From: Shewanella olleyana
GTDB lineage: Bacteria > Pseudomonadota > Gammaproteobacteria > Enterobacterales > Shewanellaceae
DNA: 64,000 bases
Assembly: GCF_023283825.1 (NCBI RefSeq)
Contig: NZ_JAKILD010000011.1
Coordinates: forward strand, 1-64,000
Direction of reading: 5' to 3'
A model generated the notes under the pieces. That model was not told where the DNA came from and did no database searches. It saw only the letters and a program-made list of their open reading frames with translations. The position numbers were made by a program, and so were the translations under genes. Below are positions 35,574 through 45,821 of the stretch, piece after piece; position 1 is the first letter of the stretch; the number at the start of each line of letters is the position of its first letter.

Positions 35574-37358
35574 ATGCAATTAATGATGCTTGCAGCCTTT
35601 TTGTTTCCATCAATTTATTTTGAAGATTTTATGTCCATAGACGCGTATTTAACGATAACGATTTTCTTATTCACTATTATAGGGCTGTTAAAGTTTCAAA
35701 ATAGGCCAGCTGCTGTTTTTGGTGTGACCTTGTTATCGCTAGTAGCAAGTGGGTTAGTGACTAAGTCTCAGTTATTATCAAGTATCGCTAACCCAGGCCT
35801 TATTACACTTATTTTGCTCATCGTTTGTTCCTTTGCTTTAGAAAAAACTAAATTGCTGCGAATAATTGCATCAAAAGTCATTCTTGTTGGCTATAAAGCA
35901 ACTTTTTTACGTTTATTTGCTGTGACAACAGCGTGCTCAGCATTGCTAAATAATACTGCTGTCGTTGCCACTCTTTTATCGCCTATACGTAATAACCCTC
36001 ATCATTTTGCTAGCAAATTACTATTACCCCTTTCTTATGCTGCCATTTTAGGGGGAACCCTGACTCTTATTGGTACTTCGACGAACTTAATAGTAAATAG
36101 CTTATTCATTGATGCAGAAGGCCATTCTCTAGAGTTCTTTTCATTCTCCGCAATAGGCATCATATTGGTTGTTGGTTGTGGTTTGGTATTAGCACTTTCT
36201 GTAAGATTTTTACCTGAAAACGAGCATCAAGTGGATGGTAGAGAAGGTTACTTTATCGATGCCAAAATTGTTGAAAACTCTGAACTAATACACCGTTCTG
36301 TAGAAGATAACGGTTTACGCCACTTAGAGTCGTTATTTCTTGTAGAAGTTGTAAGAGACGGCCACTTAATCAGCCCCGTATCTCCCACTGAAATTCTTCA
36401 GCAAAACGACCGACTGATTTTTAGTGGAGATATCACCAAAGTTGGGCAATTGAGTCAATTTTCTGGTTTAGAGACGTTTGCCCATACCAATGACTTAAAA
36501 GATTCAAATTTAACCGAAGTTGTTGTCCGACAAGAAAGTATTTTAGTGAGAAAAACATTAAAAAATGTTGGTTTCAGAGCACTCTTTGATGCTGCTGTTG
36601 TTGCTATTAGAAGAGATGGTGAGCAAGTTTCTGGTAAGTTGGGTGATATTGAGATCAAGGCTGGTGACTTTTTGGTTTTGGCTGCTGGTGATGACTTTAA
36701 GTCACGACGAAATATTAGTAAAAACTTTATTGTTTTGACAGGGGTTGAAACTGAGAAGCGCCTTAATGGTTGGAAAGCTTGGTTATCAGTAGGTGGATTT
36801 ATACTTACGATAGCTTTAGCTGCCTTCGGTATGATCGACTTGTTGGAAGGTCTTGTTATATTACTTGGTGGTTTGCTTTTTAGTCGTTCAGTTAATGTCA
36901 ATGAAATTATGCGGCGGTTTCCTGTAGATATATGGTTAATTGTATCATCTGCAATTTTACTTTCTCATGCTTTGGTTAATGCTGGAGTAGTGGAGTACAT
37001 GGGGGATTTTGTTAACCACAGTGTTGATAAAGAACATGCCTATATTGCTTTAATTCTAATATATCTTTTAACCTGGCTAATGACTGAGCTTGTTACTAAT
37101 AACGCAGCAGCTGCGTTAATGTTTCCAATTGCATATAGTTTAGCCTTAGGGTTTGGTGTCGATATATTACCTTTTGTGATGACTGTGGCTTTTGCAGCGA
37201 GTGGCAGCTTTATTAGTCCTTATGGGTATCAAACTAACTTGATGGTTTTTAACGCTGGTCAATATAAATTAAAAGATTTTGTGAAGGTTGGCTTGCCAGT
37301 CAGTTTGACGTATGGCGCAATTGTTATTATTACAGTGCCGATCTTTTTTCCATTTTAA
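35574..37358 (+). CDS. SLC13/DASS-family permease with RCK_C domains, probable sulfate importer
   Basis: A 594-residue membrane protein with two blocks of transmembrane helices, each with the DASS Asn-rich motif (ALLNNTAVVATLL near 120 and VTNNAAAALMFPIA near 515). The halves are separated by two cytoplasmic TrkA-C (RCK_C) domains, around NGLRHLESLFLVEVV and RALFDAAVVAIRRDGEQV. This architecture is common for transporters encoded beside cysDN(C) and is taken to import sulfate. An alternative start at 35631 (MSIDAYLTI) would remove 19 weakly conserved residues. It lies 32 bp after cysN and 22 bp before cysC. Confidence 0.87.
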   Translation: MQLMMLAAFLFPSIYFEDFMSIDAYLTITIFLFTIIGLLKFQNRPAAVFGVTLLSLVASGLVTKSQLLSSIANPGLITLILLIVCSFALEKTKLLRIIASKVILVGYKATFLRLFAVTTACSALLNNTAVVATLLSPIRNNPHHFASKLLLPLSYAAILGGTLTLIGTSTNLIVNSLFIDAEGHSLEFFSFSAIGIILVVGCGLVLALSVRFLPENEHQVDGREGYFIDAKIVENSELIHRSVEDNGLRHLESLFLVEVVRDGHLISPVSPTEILQQNDRLIFSGDITKVGQLSQFSGLETFAHTNDLKDSNLTEVVVRQESILVRKTLKNVGFRALFDAAVVAIRRDGEQVSGKLGDIEIKAGDFLVLAAGDDFKSRRNISKNFIVLTGVETEKRLNGWKAWLSVGGFILTIALAAFGMIDLLEGLVILLGGLLFSRSVNVNEIMRRFPVDIWLIVSSAILLSHALVNAGVVEYMGDFVNHSVDKEHAYIALILIYLLTWLMTELVTNNAAAALMFPIAYSLALGFGVDILPFVMTVAFAASGSFISPYGYQTNLMVFNAGQYKLKDFVKVGLPVSLTYGAIVIITVPIFFPF

Positions 37359-37380
37359 ATAGGCTTTATAAAGGATTCTC

Positions 37381-38028
37381 ATGTCTCATACCCCGTATAA
37401 AGAAGTCGATGTTCAAGGTGAGAAATCATCTGATGTTGTTTGGCATAACGCTAGTGTGAGTGCTTCGGATAGAATAAATAAAAATGGCCATAAGCCTGCT
37501 GTTTTATGGTTCACAGGCTTAAGCGGTTCTGGTAAATCAACTGTAGCCAATGCCGTTGATAAAATGCTTCATGATTTAAACTGTAAAACTTACGTGCTCG
37601 ACGGTGACAATGTTCGCCACGGTTTGAATGGTGATTTAAGCTTTTCAGATGCGGATAGAATTGAAAATATTCGTAGAATTGGTGAAGTCTCTAAATTATT
37701 CGTTGATGCAGGACTAATTGTGAGCACTGCATTTATATCTCCTTTCCACAAAGATAGAGAGATGGTTCGCACGCAGTTAACTAAAGGTCAGTTTATTGAA
37801 GTATTTATTGATACTCCAATAGCGGTATGTGAGCAACGGGACCCTAAAGGTTTATACAAGAAAGCCCGTGCTGGCGAGATAAAAAACTTTACCGGAATCG
37901 ACTCTTCATATGATGTTCCTTTAAATCCAGAGGTGCATGTTAAAACTGCTGAAAAGGATATAGAAGCTTGCGCTAAGCAAGTCATCGACTATTTAATCGC
38001 TAACCAATATATTGTTGAAGGACAATAA
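37381..38028 (+). CDS. cysC: Adenylylsulfate kinase CysC
   Basis: A 215-residue APS kinase: Walker [10 protein letters not shown] (about 49-57), [43 protein letters not shown] and the lid-region [20 protein letters not shown]. It phosphorylates APS to PAPS, the donor for the two sulfotransferases at 27454 and 28380. It is slightly longer at the N-terminus than the minimal kinase, a normal variant. Confidence 0.95.
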   Translation: MSHTPYKEVDVQGEKSSDVVWHNASVSASDRINKNGHKPAVLWFTGLSGSGKSTVANAVDKMLHDLNCKTYVLDGDNVRHGLNGDLSFSDADRIENIRRIGEVSKLFVDAGLIVSTAFISPFHKDREMVRTQLTKGQFIEVFIDTPIAVCEQRDPKGLYKKARAGEIKNFTGIDSSYDVPLNPEVHVKTAEKDIEACAKQVIDYLIANQYIVEGQ

Positions 38029-38032
38029 TCAG

Positions 38033-38989
38033 ATGAACTTTGATGTATTTAATGGCGACGCTGATGGTATTATTGCTTTAATTCAGTTGCGTTTAGCGGA
38101 CAACAAGTCGAGTACTTTAATCACCGGGGTTAAACGTGATATTGAACTTTTAAAGCAAGTTGAGGCTAACAAAGGGGATAATGTTACTGTGCTTGATATC
38201 TCTATGGAGAAGAACATTGAACCTTTACAAGCATTGCTAGAAAATGGTGTTAATATTTTCTATGCAGATCATCATCGAAGCGGTGATATTCCCCGTCACA
38301 CCAATTTAGATGCGCATATAAACCTTGATGCTAACTGCTGCACCTCATTAATTGTTGACGAAGTACTCAAAGGGAAATTTCGCAATTGGGCAATAACGGC
38401 TGCATTTGGCGACAACCTTTTTGCTAAAGCAAATGAATTGTGTGAGCTTGAAGGCTTATCTTCGCAGCAATCTGAGCAGTTAAAAGAGCTAGGAACCCTT
38501 ATCAATTACAATGGCTATGGTGCCAATGTCACTGATTTACATTTTCATCCGGCAGATTTATATAGGGCTCTTTTAAAATATCCTTGCCCATTTGAAGTTA
38601 TCAAGGATCTTAACTCACCTTATTATGTTTTAAAGTCTGCATATGACAAAGATTTTGAAAATGCTAAAGCTATTGACGCAAGTGTAGACGATAACAAAAT
38701 AGCAGTATTTGAATTGCCAAACACCACTTGGGCTAAAAGGATCAGCGGTGTATATGGTAATTACCTAGCCAATGAAGCACCAAGTCGGGCGCATGCAGTA
38801 CTAACCGATAATAATGATGGTTCTTACACTGTTTCATTACGGGCTCCTTTAAATAATAAACAAGGGGCGGGTGATATTTGCAGTCAGTTTGCAACAGGTG
38901 GAGGGCGGTCTGCTGCAGCAGGTGTGAATAAACTCCCTAAGGGTCACATAAAAGACTTTATCAAAGCTGTAGAATTATATTATTCATAA
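38033..38989 (+). CDS. DHH/DHHA1-family phosphoesterase, candidate pAp phosphatase
   Basis: A 318-residue protein. The N-terminal DHH domain has DVFNGDADG (Asp9 and Asp11), LDIS (Asp55) and the ADHH motif (78-81). The C-terminal DHHA1 domain ends with the substrate-binding GGGR motif (289-292, GGGRSAAAG). It thus has the organisation of NrnA-type enzymes, which hydrolyse short oligonucleotides and 3'-phosphoadenosine 5'-phosphate (pAp). It starts 5 bp after cysC in a sulfation module, and sulfotransferases release pAp, so pAp hydrolysis is a strong inference. The ATG at 38033 was chosen over the frame opening at 38012, which lies inside cysC. Confidence 0.82.
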   Translation: MNFDVFNGDADGIIALIQLRLADNKSSTLITGVKRDIELLKQVEANKGDNVTVLDISMEKNIEPLQALLENGVNIFYADHHRSGDIPRHTNLDAHINLDANCCTSLIVDEVLKGKFRNWAITAAFGDNLFAKANELCELEGLSSQQSEQLKELGTLINYNGYGANVTDLHFHPADLYRALLKYPCPFEVIKDLNSPYYVLKSAYDKDFENAKAIDASVDDNKIAVFELPNTTWAKRISGVYGNYLANEAPSRAHAVLTDNNDGSYTVSLRAPLNNKQGAGDICSQFATGGGRSAAAGVNKLPKGHIKDFIKAVELYYS

Positions 38990-39099
38990 AAATTTCATCA
39001 CAACATGTTAAGTTTTCTTGAATAGCATTTATTTATATATTTTAAGTAATATTTCAACTTTGTATTTATTTCAACTAAGTATTATTTCGGAGCCAGTAA

Positions 39100-41031
39100 A
39101 TGGACTTTTTAAACAATATATTTAGGCTTCCTAGGTTTCAAAAGCGTCTGATTAGCTTGGCTATTGATTGCTCTTTCATCTTAGTTGCTTTTTGGGCTGC
39201 TTTTTTTGTCAGGGTTGATGATGTTAGTATTTTTTCTAACTTGAATAACTGGTTATTAATTAGTTTAATAACTCCAATAACTCTTATAACATTTATCAAA
39301 TTAGGACTTTATAGGGCTGTTTTAAGATACCTAGGTATACAGGCACTTACAGCCGTTTTACTAGGTGCAGCTATATCGACTTTTTCATTGGTTATTCTTG
39401 CTTATTTTACCAATACAGACTTGCCTAGAACTGTTCCAATAATCTACTTTTCATTTATTTTAGTATTGACGGGTGGAACTCGGTCTTTATTTCGTTCAGC
39501 GATTGGAACGGGTACTAAAAAACAAGGTGAGCCAGTCATAATTTATGGAGCAGGTGTCAGCGGTAGACAATTGATGACATCTTTAATGCAAAGTCATGAA
39601 TATTACCCTTATGCCTATGTAGATGACGATGAGTCTTTACATGGCACTGTTATTTCAGGAATCCATGTTCATTCGCCTTCCATAATTCGAAAGTTAGTAC
39701 AACAAAAGTCAGCCACAAAAGTGCTTTTAGCGTTACCTAGTGCTAGTCGCTCTCGTAGGCATGAAATACTGTCAACATTAGAGCCTTTAGCAGTTCAAGT
39801 GATGACAATTCCTGCTATGGCAGATCTAGTCAATGGAAAAAAATTATTCAGTGATATAAAAGAGGTAGGAATTGATGACTTACTTGGTCGTGATTCGGTT
39901 GCTCCTCGTGATGATCTCTTAAAAGCTAATATCAAAGATAAAGTTGTAATGGTTACTGGTGCTGGTGGCTCTATAGGTTCAGAATTGTGTAGACAAATTT
40001 TTAAACAATCTCCTAAAAAGTTAGTCCTTTTTGAATTATCTGAATATGGTTTATACACAATTGAACGTGAACTTTTAGCGTTAAAAACTTCACTAGGAAT
40101 TGAAGTTGAAGTTATCCCTATGATTGGCTCAGTTCAAAAAGAAAATAGAGTTACAGCCATAATGGAAGCTTTTAAGGTGCAGACGGTTTACCATGCGGCC
40201 GCCTATAAACATGTCCCTTTAGTTGAACATAATGTAGTAGAGGGAGTTCGTAATAACGTCTTTGGTACCCTATACACCGCGAGAGCGGCTATTAATGCAA
40301 AAGTTGAAACTTTTGTATTAATTTCGACAGATAAAGCAGTGCGCCCTACAAACGTAATGGGCACAACCAAGAGAATGGCTGAGTTAGTGCTTCAGGCCTT
40401 TGCTAAAGAAAAACATGATACGCGTTTTTGTATGGTTAGGTTTGGTAATGTTTTAGGCTCCTCTGGATCTGTTGTACCACTGTTCAGAAATCAAATTGCC
40501 AATGGTGGTCCTCTGACTGTTACTCACCCAGATATCACTCGTTTTTTTATGACGATTCCGGAAGCTTCTCAGTTAGTTATTCAAGCTGGAGCTATGGGTA
40601 AAGGTGGAGATGTGTTTGTTTTAGATATGGGCGAACCTGTAAAAATAGTTGATTTAGCCACCAAAATGATTCATTTGAGTGGTTTAGAAATCAAAAATAG
40701 TACAAATTTAGATGGTGATATTTCAATCGACTTCTCTGGCCTACGTCCAGGAGAAAAGCTTTATGAAGAGTTATTGATTGGTGATGATGTGACTGGTACA
40801 GAACATGAAAGGATTATGACTGCGAATGAGATCAATCTAGACTGGTCTGAATATTCAATTATCCTTGACTGCTTAGATACAGCTTGTCATGAGTTTAATC
40901 ATGAAGAAATCCGTGAGATTTTATTAAAAACGCCAACTGGATTTAACCCTACAGATGGTATTTGTGACTTAGTTTATCAGCAAAAAAACTCTTTAGACTC
41001 TGATTTTAAAAATGTGATTAAACTTGGCTAG
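39100..41031 (+). CDS. wbpM: UDP-GlcNAc 4,6-dehydratase, membrane type (WbpM/CapD)
   Basis: A 643-residue protein. Four N-terminal membrane helices (about 15-125) are followed by a CoA-binding-like domain with VIIYGAGVSGRQL. The large extended-SDR catalytic domain starts MVTGAGGSIGSELCRQI (about 286) and contains YHAAAYKHVPLVE, ISTDKAVRPTNVMG(TTK) and RFGNVLGSSGSVVPLF. As in this family, Met replaces the usual catalytic Tyr in the YxxxK position (NVMGTTK). It converts UDP-GlcNAc to UDP-4-keto-6-deoxy-GlcNAc, the precursor of QuiNAc- or 4-amino-type sugars. Confidence 0.92.
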   Translation: MDFLNNIFRLPRFQKRLISLAIDCSFILVAFWAAFFVRVDDVSIFSNLNNWLLISLITPITLITFIKLGLYRAVLRYLGIQALTAVLLGAAISTFSLVILAYFTNTDLPRTVPIIYFSFILVLTGGTRSLFRSAIGTGTKKQGEPVIIYGAGVSGRQLMTSLMQSHEYYPYAYVDDDESLHGTVISGIHVHSPSIIRKLVQQKSATKVLLALPSASRSRRHEILSTLEPLAVQVMTIPAMADLVNGKKLFSDIKEVGIDDLLGRDSVAPRDDLLKANIKDKVVMVTGAGGSIGSELCRQIFKQSPKKLVLFELSEYGLYTIERELLALKTSLGIEVEVIPMIGSVQKENRVTAIMEAFKVQTVYHAAAYKHVPLVEHNVVEGVRNNVFGTLYTARAAINAKVETFVLISTDKAVRPTNVMGTTKRMAELVLQAFAKEKHDTRFCMVRFGNVLGSSGSVVPLFRNQIANGGPLTVTHPDITRFFMTIPEASQLVIQAGAMGKGGDVFVLDMGEPVKIVDLATKMIHLSGLEIKNSTNLDGDISIDFSGLRPGEKLYEELLIGDDVTGTEHERIMTANEINLDWSEYSIILDCLDTACHEFNHEEIREILLKTPTGFNPTDGICDLVYQQKNSLDSDFKNVIKLG

Positions 41032-41109
41032 TTAAATAAAGTCTATTTTTGATGCTGTTAATTAATGCTTTATAAGTAAAAGCATTTAACAATTAGTTAA
41101 GGAATAATA

Positions 41110-42121
41110 ATGACTGTTTTGGTTACTGGAGGGGCTGGTTATATAGGTAGCCACACTATCGTAGAACTTTTGAATTCTGCTGCGAATGTGATTGTTCTAG
41201 ATAATCTCTCCAATTCAAGTCTTGAAAGTTTAAATAGAGTAAAAAATATCACAGGTAAGGCGGTTAAGTTTTATAAAGGTGATATTTTAGATAAAGCTTT
41301 GTTGGTTAAATTGTTTACCGAAAATAATATTGATTCAGTTATTCACTTTGCTGGTTTAAAAGCTGTTGGTGAGTCAGTTATACAGCCACTGACTTATTAC
41401 ACGAATAATGTCACAGGTACGATTTTGCTTTGTGAAGTCATGGCACAGTTTGCGGTAAAAAAATCTGGTATTTAGCTCTTCTGCTTCGGTTTACGGTGAC
41501 CCGGCCAGCTTACCTATTGTTGAATCATTCCCTACTTCAGCCACAAACCCTTATGGTCAGTCGAAGCTAATAGTTGAGCATATACTTGCTGATTTGTCGC
41601 AGTCTGATCCTAACTGGAATATTGCTTGTTTGAGGTATTTTAATCCGGTCGGCGCACATGAAAGTGGCTTAATTGGTGAAGACCCCAACGATATTCCAAA
41701 TAATTTAATGCCGTTTATTTCTCAAGTTGCTATTGGCAAAAGAGAAAAGTTAATGGTATTTGGTAATGATTATGAAACCAAAGATGGCACGGGTGTAAGA
41801 GATTACATCCATGTGGTAGATCTGGCTTTAGGGCATCTAAAAGCGCTAGAGAAGCTAAAGTTAAACAGTGGTTTTGTCACTTATAACTTAGGTACCGGAG
41901 TAGGTTATAGTGTTTTAGATATGGTACAAGCGTTTGAACAAGCCTCACTGAGAAATATAAATTACGAGATTGTTGCTCGCCGAGCTGGTGATATTGGTGC
42001 TTGTTATGCAGATCCGTCAAAAGCGAAAGCTGAATTAGGTTGGGCTGCTACTCATAATCTAGAAGATATGGTCAATAGTAGCTGGAAGTGGCAATCTATG
42101 AATCCACATGGTTATAGCTAA
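41110..42121 (+). pseudogene. galE: UDP-glucose 4-epimerase galE with a one-base frameshift
   Basis: The first frame (41110-41475) encodes the GalE N-terminus: [38 protein letters not shown]. It breaks at a run of seven A at 41457-41463 and stops at 41473-41475. The second frame carries on exactly where GalE should: ...[22 protein letters not shown] with the catalytic Yxxx[25 protein letters not shown]. Removing one A restores a single 336-codon frame, very close to the 338 of E. coli GalE. So either the gene is inactivated, the A tract varies or is bypassed by slippage, or the base is a sequencing error. Confidence 0.88.
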
Positions 42122-42301
42122 ACATCCCCTAAGATTTTTTAATCAACTTATTTGTTTTTTAGTTAAGACTAGTGTTTATTTTAACTTTAAAATGATAGTT
42201 TTTAATTAATTTAACTAAATAAATTTTAAAAGCTGATTTCAGTATAATTTGAGCTAGAAATACGTATTGTTTGTTAAATAGGTTTAATTAATGGAGTAGT
42301 A

Positions 42302-43657
42302 ATGTCTCGTAAGTATTTTGGCACCGATGGTGTGCGCGGTAAAGTAGGTGACTTCCCTATTAATCCGTCTTTCGCAATGAAATTAGGTTGGGCTGCTGGA
42401 ACCGTTTTAGCATCAGCAGGTACTAAAGAAGTGATTATTGGTAAAGATACTCGTATTAGTGGTTATATGCTTGAAACTGCGATGCAAGCAGGCTTTTCTG
42501 CGGCAGGTATTAACTGTGCGCTTGTTGGCCCTATGCCTACACCTGCTATTGCCTATTTAACATCGACGTTTAGAGCTGATGCAGGCGTGGTGATCAGTGC
42601 TTCTCATAATCCTTATTATGATAATGGTATTAAGTTATTTTCAAACTCGGGCACTAAATTAAATGATGCTCAAGAGTTAGAGATTGAGCATCTACTTGAT
42701 CAAGCAATTAACCATGGTGCGATGACATGTGTTGATTCTGATAAATTGGGCAAGGTGCGCCGTATATCTGATGCCGCAGGTCGTTACATTGAGTTTTGTA
42801 AAGGCACATTTGATAAATATAAGTCATTGACAGGCCTTAAAATTGTGGTTGATTCAGCCAATGGCGCGGCTTATCACATCGCTAAAGACGTTTATGCTGA
42901 GCTTGGTGCTGAAGTGATTAGCATTAATGACAAGCCTGATGGGCTGAATATTAACGAACGTTGTGGTGCGACCCACTTAGACAGCCTGCAAACTGCTGTT
43001 ATGGTTCACGAAGCAGACCTTGGTATTGCCTTAGACGGTGATGCCGATAGAGTATTGTTTGTTGATCATAACGGTCATGCCGTTGATGGTGATGAAATCC
43101 TATTTATTTTGGCTCAAGCTGCACAAGCTAAAGGTGAGTTACAAGGTGGCGTGGTAGGTACACTGATGTCTAATTTAGGCCTTGAATTAGCCCTTAAAGA
43201 GATGGATATCCCTTTTGTTCGCGCTAAAGTCGGTGATCGATATGTGGTTGAACAATTAAAAGAGACAGGCTGGCAGTTGGGCGGCGAAGGTTCAGGCCAT
43301 ATTTTAAGCTTAAAACACACCACTACAGGCGATGGTGTTGTTGCATCACTGCAAGTGCTTGATGCGGTAATTGAGTCAGGTAAAAGCTTAGCAGATGTTA
43401 AATCTGGTATGACAAAACTGCCTCAGGTACTGATCAATGTTCGCTTAAATGCTGACAATGCCGATAACATTATTGCTTCTGATTCTGTTCAGCAAGCGGT
43501 TGTGGCTGCAGAAGAATTTATGGGTGATAGAGGCCGAGTTTTATTACGTAAGTCTGGGACTGAGCCATTAATTCGCGTGATGGTTGAATCAACTTGTGCA
43601 GAGATGACTCAAACTCAGGCGCAAAGCATCGCAGATGCTGTAAAACTTGCGGGTTAA
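42302..43657 (+). CDS. glmM: Phosphoglucosamine mutase (GlmM-like), probable extra copy
   Basis: A 451-residue alpha-D-phosphohexomutase: FGTDGVRGK at the start, the phosphoserine loop [16 protein letters not shown] (Ser near 103), the metal loop DGDADR, the sugar loop GGEGSGH and the C-terminal phosphate-binding [14 protein letters not shown]. It interconverts GlcN-6-P and GlcN-1-P on the way to UDP-GlcNAc, which feeds wecA, wbpA and wbpM here. The housekeeping glmM of gammaproteobacteria is normally next to folP/ftsH. Its location in the glycan locus suggests a second copy, but this window cannot prove it. Confidence 0.9.
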   Translation: MSRKYFGTDGVRGKVGDFPINPSFAMKLGWAAGTVLASAGTKEVIIGKDTRISGYMLETAMQAGFSAAGINCALVGPMPTPAIAYLTSTFRADAGVVISASHNPYYDNGIKLFSNSGTKLNDAQELEIEHLLDQAINHGAMTCVDSDKLGKVRRISDAAGRYIEFCKGTFDKYKSLTGLKIVVDSANGAAYHIAKDVYAELGAEVISINDKPDGLNINERCGATHLDSLQTAVMVHEADLGIALDGDADRVLFVDHNGHAVDGDEILFILAQAAQAKGELQGGVVGTLMSNLGLELALKEMDIPFVRAKVGDRYVVEQLKETGWQLGGEGSGHILSLKHTTTGDGVVASLQVLDAVIESGKSLADVKSGMTKLPQVLINVRLNADNADNIIASDSVQQAVVAAEEFMGDRGRVLLRKSGTEPLIRVMVESTCAEMTQTQAQSIADAVKLAG

Positions 43658-43738
43658 TCGTTAGGTTAAAGCTAGGTTTAAAAATCAGTTTAAACTGAGC
43701 TTAAACTAAGTTAAAAATTAATCCTAAATCAAATTATC

Positions 43739-43775
43739 AATGCCAGCGTAATATACGCTGGCATTGTTGTTTTCT
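43739..43775 (+). terminator. Rho-independent terminator after glmM
   Basis: A 12-bp perfect stem (AATGCCAGCGTA, 43739-43750, with TACGCTGGCATT, 43754-43765) and a 3-base loop, followed by GTTGTTTTCTTT. It is the strongest terminator within the polysaccharide region and separates rmlBACD as a downstream unit unless antiterminated. Confidence 0.92.
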
Positions 43776-43829
43776 TTGATATAATTCTTTGTTCAGATAT
43801 TCAGTCATTCCCTTTCAAATAGGACAACT

Positions 43830-44894
43830 ATGCTTTTAATCACCGGCGGTGCAGGTTTCATTGGCGCTAATTTGATTCATTATATTTTAAACAATACCAA
43901 TGAATCTGTGGTGAATTTAGATGCATTAACCTATTCAGGTAATCAAGCATCTTTAACAAGTGTTGAAGCAAATCCTCGCTACCATTTTGTTCATGGCAGT
44001 ATTTGTGATTCGGATACTCTGCAGCGTATTTTTTCGGAATATAAGCCAACAGCAGTGATGCATTTAGCGGCTGAAAGTCATGTTGACCGTTCTATTGAAG
44101 GTCCTGCTGATTTTATTGAAACTAATATCGTAGGAACATTTAAGTTACTCGAAGTTGCAAAAGACTATTGGCTTTCTTTAGATGCAGAGAATAAACCCAA
44201 ATTCCGGTTTATTCATATCTCCACTGATGAAGTGTATGGTGATTTAGGCCAAGGTGAACCGGCATTTAATGAGTTAACTCCCTATAAGCCAAGTTCACCT
44301 TATTCAGCTTCAAAAGCTTCCTCTGACCACTTAGTCAATGCATGGCATCGAACCTATGGTTTACCCGTTGTGATGAGTCATTGCTCGAATAATTATGGCC
44401 AGTTTCAATTCCCTGAAAAGCTCATACCACATATGATTTTAAATGCCCTGGCTGGTAAACCTTTGCCTGTTTATGGTGATGGCTTACAAATTAGAGATTG
44501 GTTACATGTGGAAGATCATGCGCGTGGATTAGTTAAGCTTCTCACTCATGGGAAAGTTGGCGAAGTGTATAATATTGGTGGGCAGAATCAGGTAACAAAC
44601 CTTGATGTCGTCCGCCAAGTTTGCAAGTTATTAGATGAATTGGCGCCAAGTAAAGGGAAGCATAAATCATATACCGAGTTGATTACTTTTGTGACCGATA
44701 GACCTGGGCATGATGTTCGTTATGCAATTGATATCACTAAAATACAAACAGAGCTTGGTTGGCAACCTACAGAGTCCTTTAAATCGGGCTTACGAAAAAC
44801 TGTGCAATGGTATTTAGCTAATCTAGACTGGTGTCAAAATATCATAGATAACGGTTATCAATTGAAGCCATTTGACAGAGTGAACCCAGAGTAA
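43830..44894 (+). CDS. rmlB: dTDP-glucose 4,6-dehydratase
   Basis: A 354-residue extended [44 protein letters not shown] and the catalytic [10 protein letters not shown], then [17 protein letters not shown] in the slightly altered form [14 protein letters not shown]. It dehydrates dTDP-glucose to dTDP-4-keto-6-deoxyglucose, step two of dTDP-L-rhamnose synthesis. It is first in the order rmlB-rmlA-rmlC-rmlD and overlaps rmlA by one base. Confidence 0.95.
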   Translation: MLLITGGAGFIGANLIHYILNNTNESVVNLDALTYSGNQASLTSVEANPRYHFVHGSICDSDTLQRIFSEYKPTAVMHLAAESHVDRSIEGPADFIETNIVGTFKLLEVAKDYWLSLDAENKPKFRFIHISTDEVYGDLGQGEPAFNELTPYKPSSPYSASKASSDHLVNAWHRTYGLPVVMSHCSNNYGQFQFPEKLIPHMILNALAGKPLPVYGDGLQIRDWLHVEDHARGLVKLLTHGKVGEVYNIGGQNQVTNLDVVRQVCKLLDELAPSKGKHKSYTELITFVTDRPGHDVRYAIDITKIQTELGWQPTESFKSGLRKTVQWYLANLDWCQNIIDNGYQLKPFDRVNPE

Positions 44895-45808
44895 TGACAC
44901 AAGCTAAATCATCGCTATATAAAGGTATTATTCTCGCTGGTGGCAGTGGTAGCCGACTTTATCCTATTACTTTTGGCACCTCTAAACAGCTGTTACCTGT
45001 TTATGATAAACCAATGATTTACTATCCGTTATCAGTTCTGATGTTAGCGGGTATTCAGGATGTATTAATCATTTCAAGCCCTGAAGATCTTGCAAATTTT
45101 AAACGCTTACTGGGTAATGGCGAGCAATTTGGGATTAAGATTAGTTATGAAAAACAAGCCTCACCCGATGGTCTGGCTCAAGCATTCTTAATTGGTGAAT
45201 CATTTATCGGTGATAGTAATGTTGCGCTTGTGCTTGGAGATAATGTTTTCTACGGACAAAGCTTTAGTGAACAACTCAAAAAGGCGGTGTCGAAACAGTC
45301 TGGTGCCACCATATTCGGATACAGAGTGAGTGAACCTGAACATTTTGGGGTAATCGATTTTAATAATGATGGACAAGTCATCGATATCGAAGAAAAGCCC
45401 TTAAAGCCTAAATCAAACCATGTTGTCACTGGATTATACTTTTACGATAATGAAGTGATTGATATCGCTAAATCCCTGAAACCTTCTATAAGAGGTGAGT
45501 TAGAAATAACTGATGTGAATTTGGCATATCTTAATCGAAAGCAGCTGAATGTTGAGATACTGGGCCGAGGTTTTGCTTGGTTAGATACGGGTACCCATGA
45601 CTCATTATTAGAGGCAAGTCACTTTGTGCAAACAGTTGAGAAGCGCCAAGGTCTTAAAGTAGCCTGTTTAGAGGAAATTGCATTTATCAATCAATGGATT
45701 GATGTGACGCAACTTAAGCTGCAAGCTCAGCGCCATAAACAAACGGCTTATGGAGATTATCTAATGCTAATCGCACAAGAACAAAGTCATTCATATGAAA
45801 AGCCATAA
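44894..45808 (+). CDS. rmlA: Glucose-1-phosphate thymidylyltransferase
   Basis: A 304-residue nucleotidyltransferase: [45 protein letters not shown] and [19 protein letters not shown]. It makes dTDP-glucose from dTTP and glucose-1-phosphate and is the feedback-controlled entry step of the rhamnose pathway. It overlaps rmlB by one base and is followed 13 bp later by rmlC. Confidence 0.95.
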   Translation: MTQAKSSLYKGIILAGGSGSRLYPITFGTSKQLLPVYDKPMIYYPLSVLMLAGIQDVLIISSPEDLANFKRLLGNGEQFGIKISYEKQASPDGLAQAFLIGESFIGDSNVALVLGDNVFYGQSFSEQLKKAVSKQSGATIFGYRVSEPEHFGVIDFNNDGQVIDIEEKPLKPKSNHVVTGLYFYDNEVIDIAKSLKPSIRGELEITDVNLAYLNRKQLNVEILGRGFAWLDTGTHDSLLEASHFVQTVEKRQGLKVACLEEIAFINQWIDVTQLKLQAQRHKQTAYGDYLMLIAQEQSHSYEKP

Positions 45809-45821
45809 AACCAGTAACAGC

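Noticed and set aside
36455..36901. 148-codon minus-strand frame inside the SLC13 permease gene
   Set aside because: Shadow of the RCK_C-encoding part of the permease; composition is an antisense artefact.
41594..42121. Separate small epimerase gene
   Set aside because: It continues galE exactly after the A7 tract, so it is the second half of a frameshifted gene and not an independent CDS.
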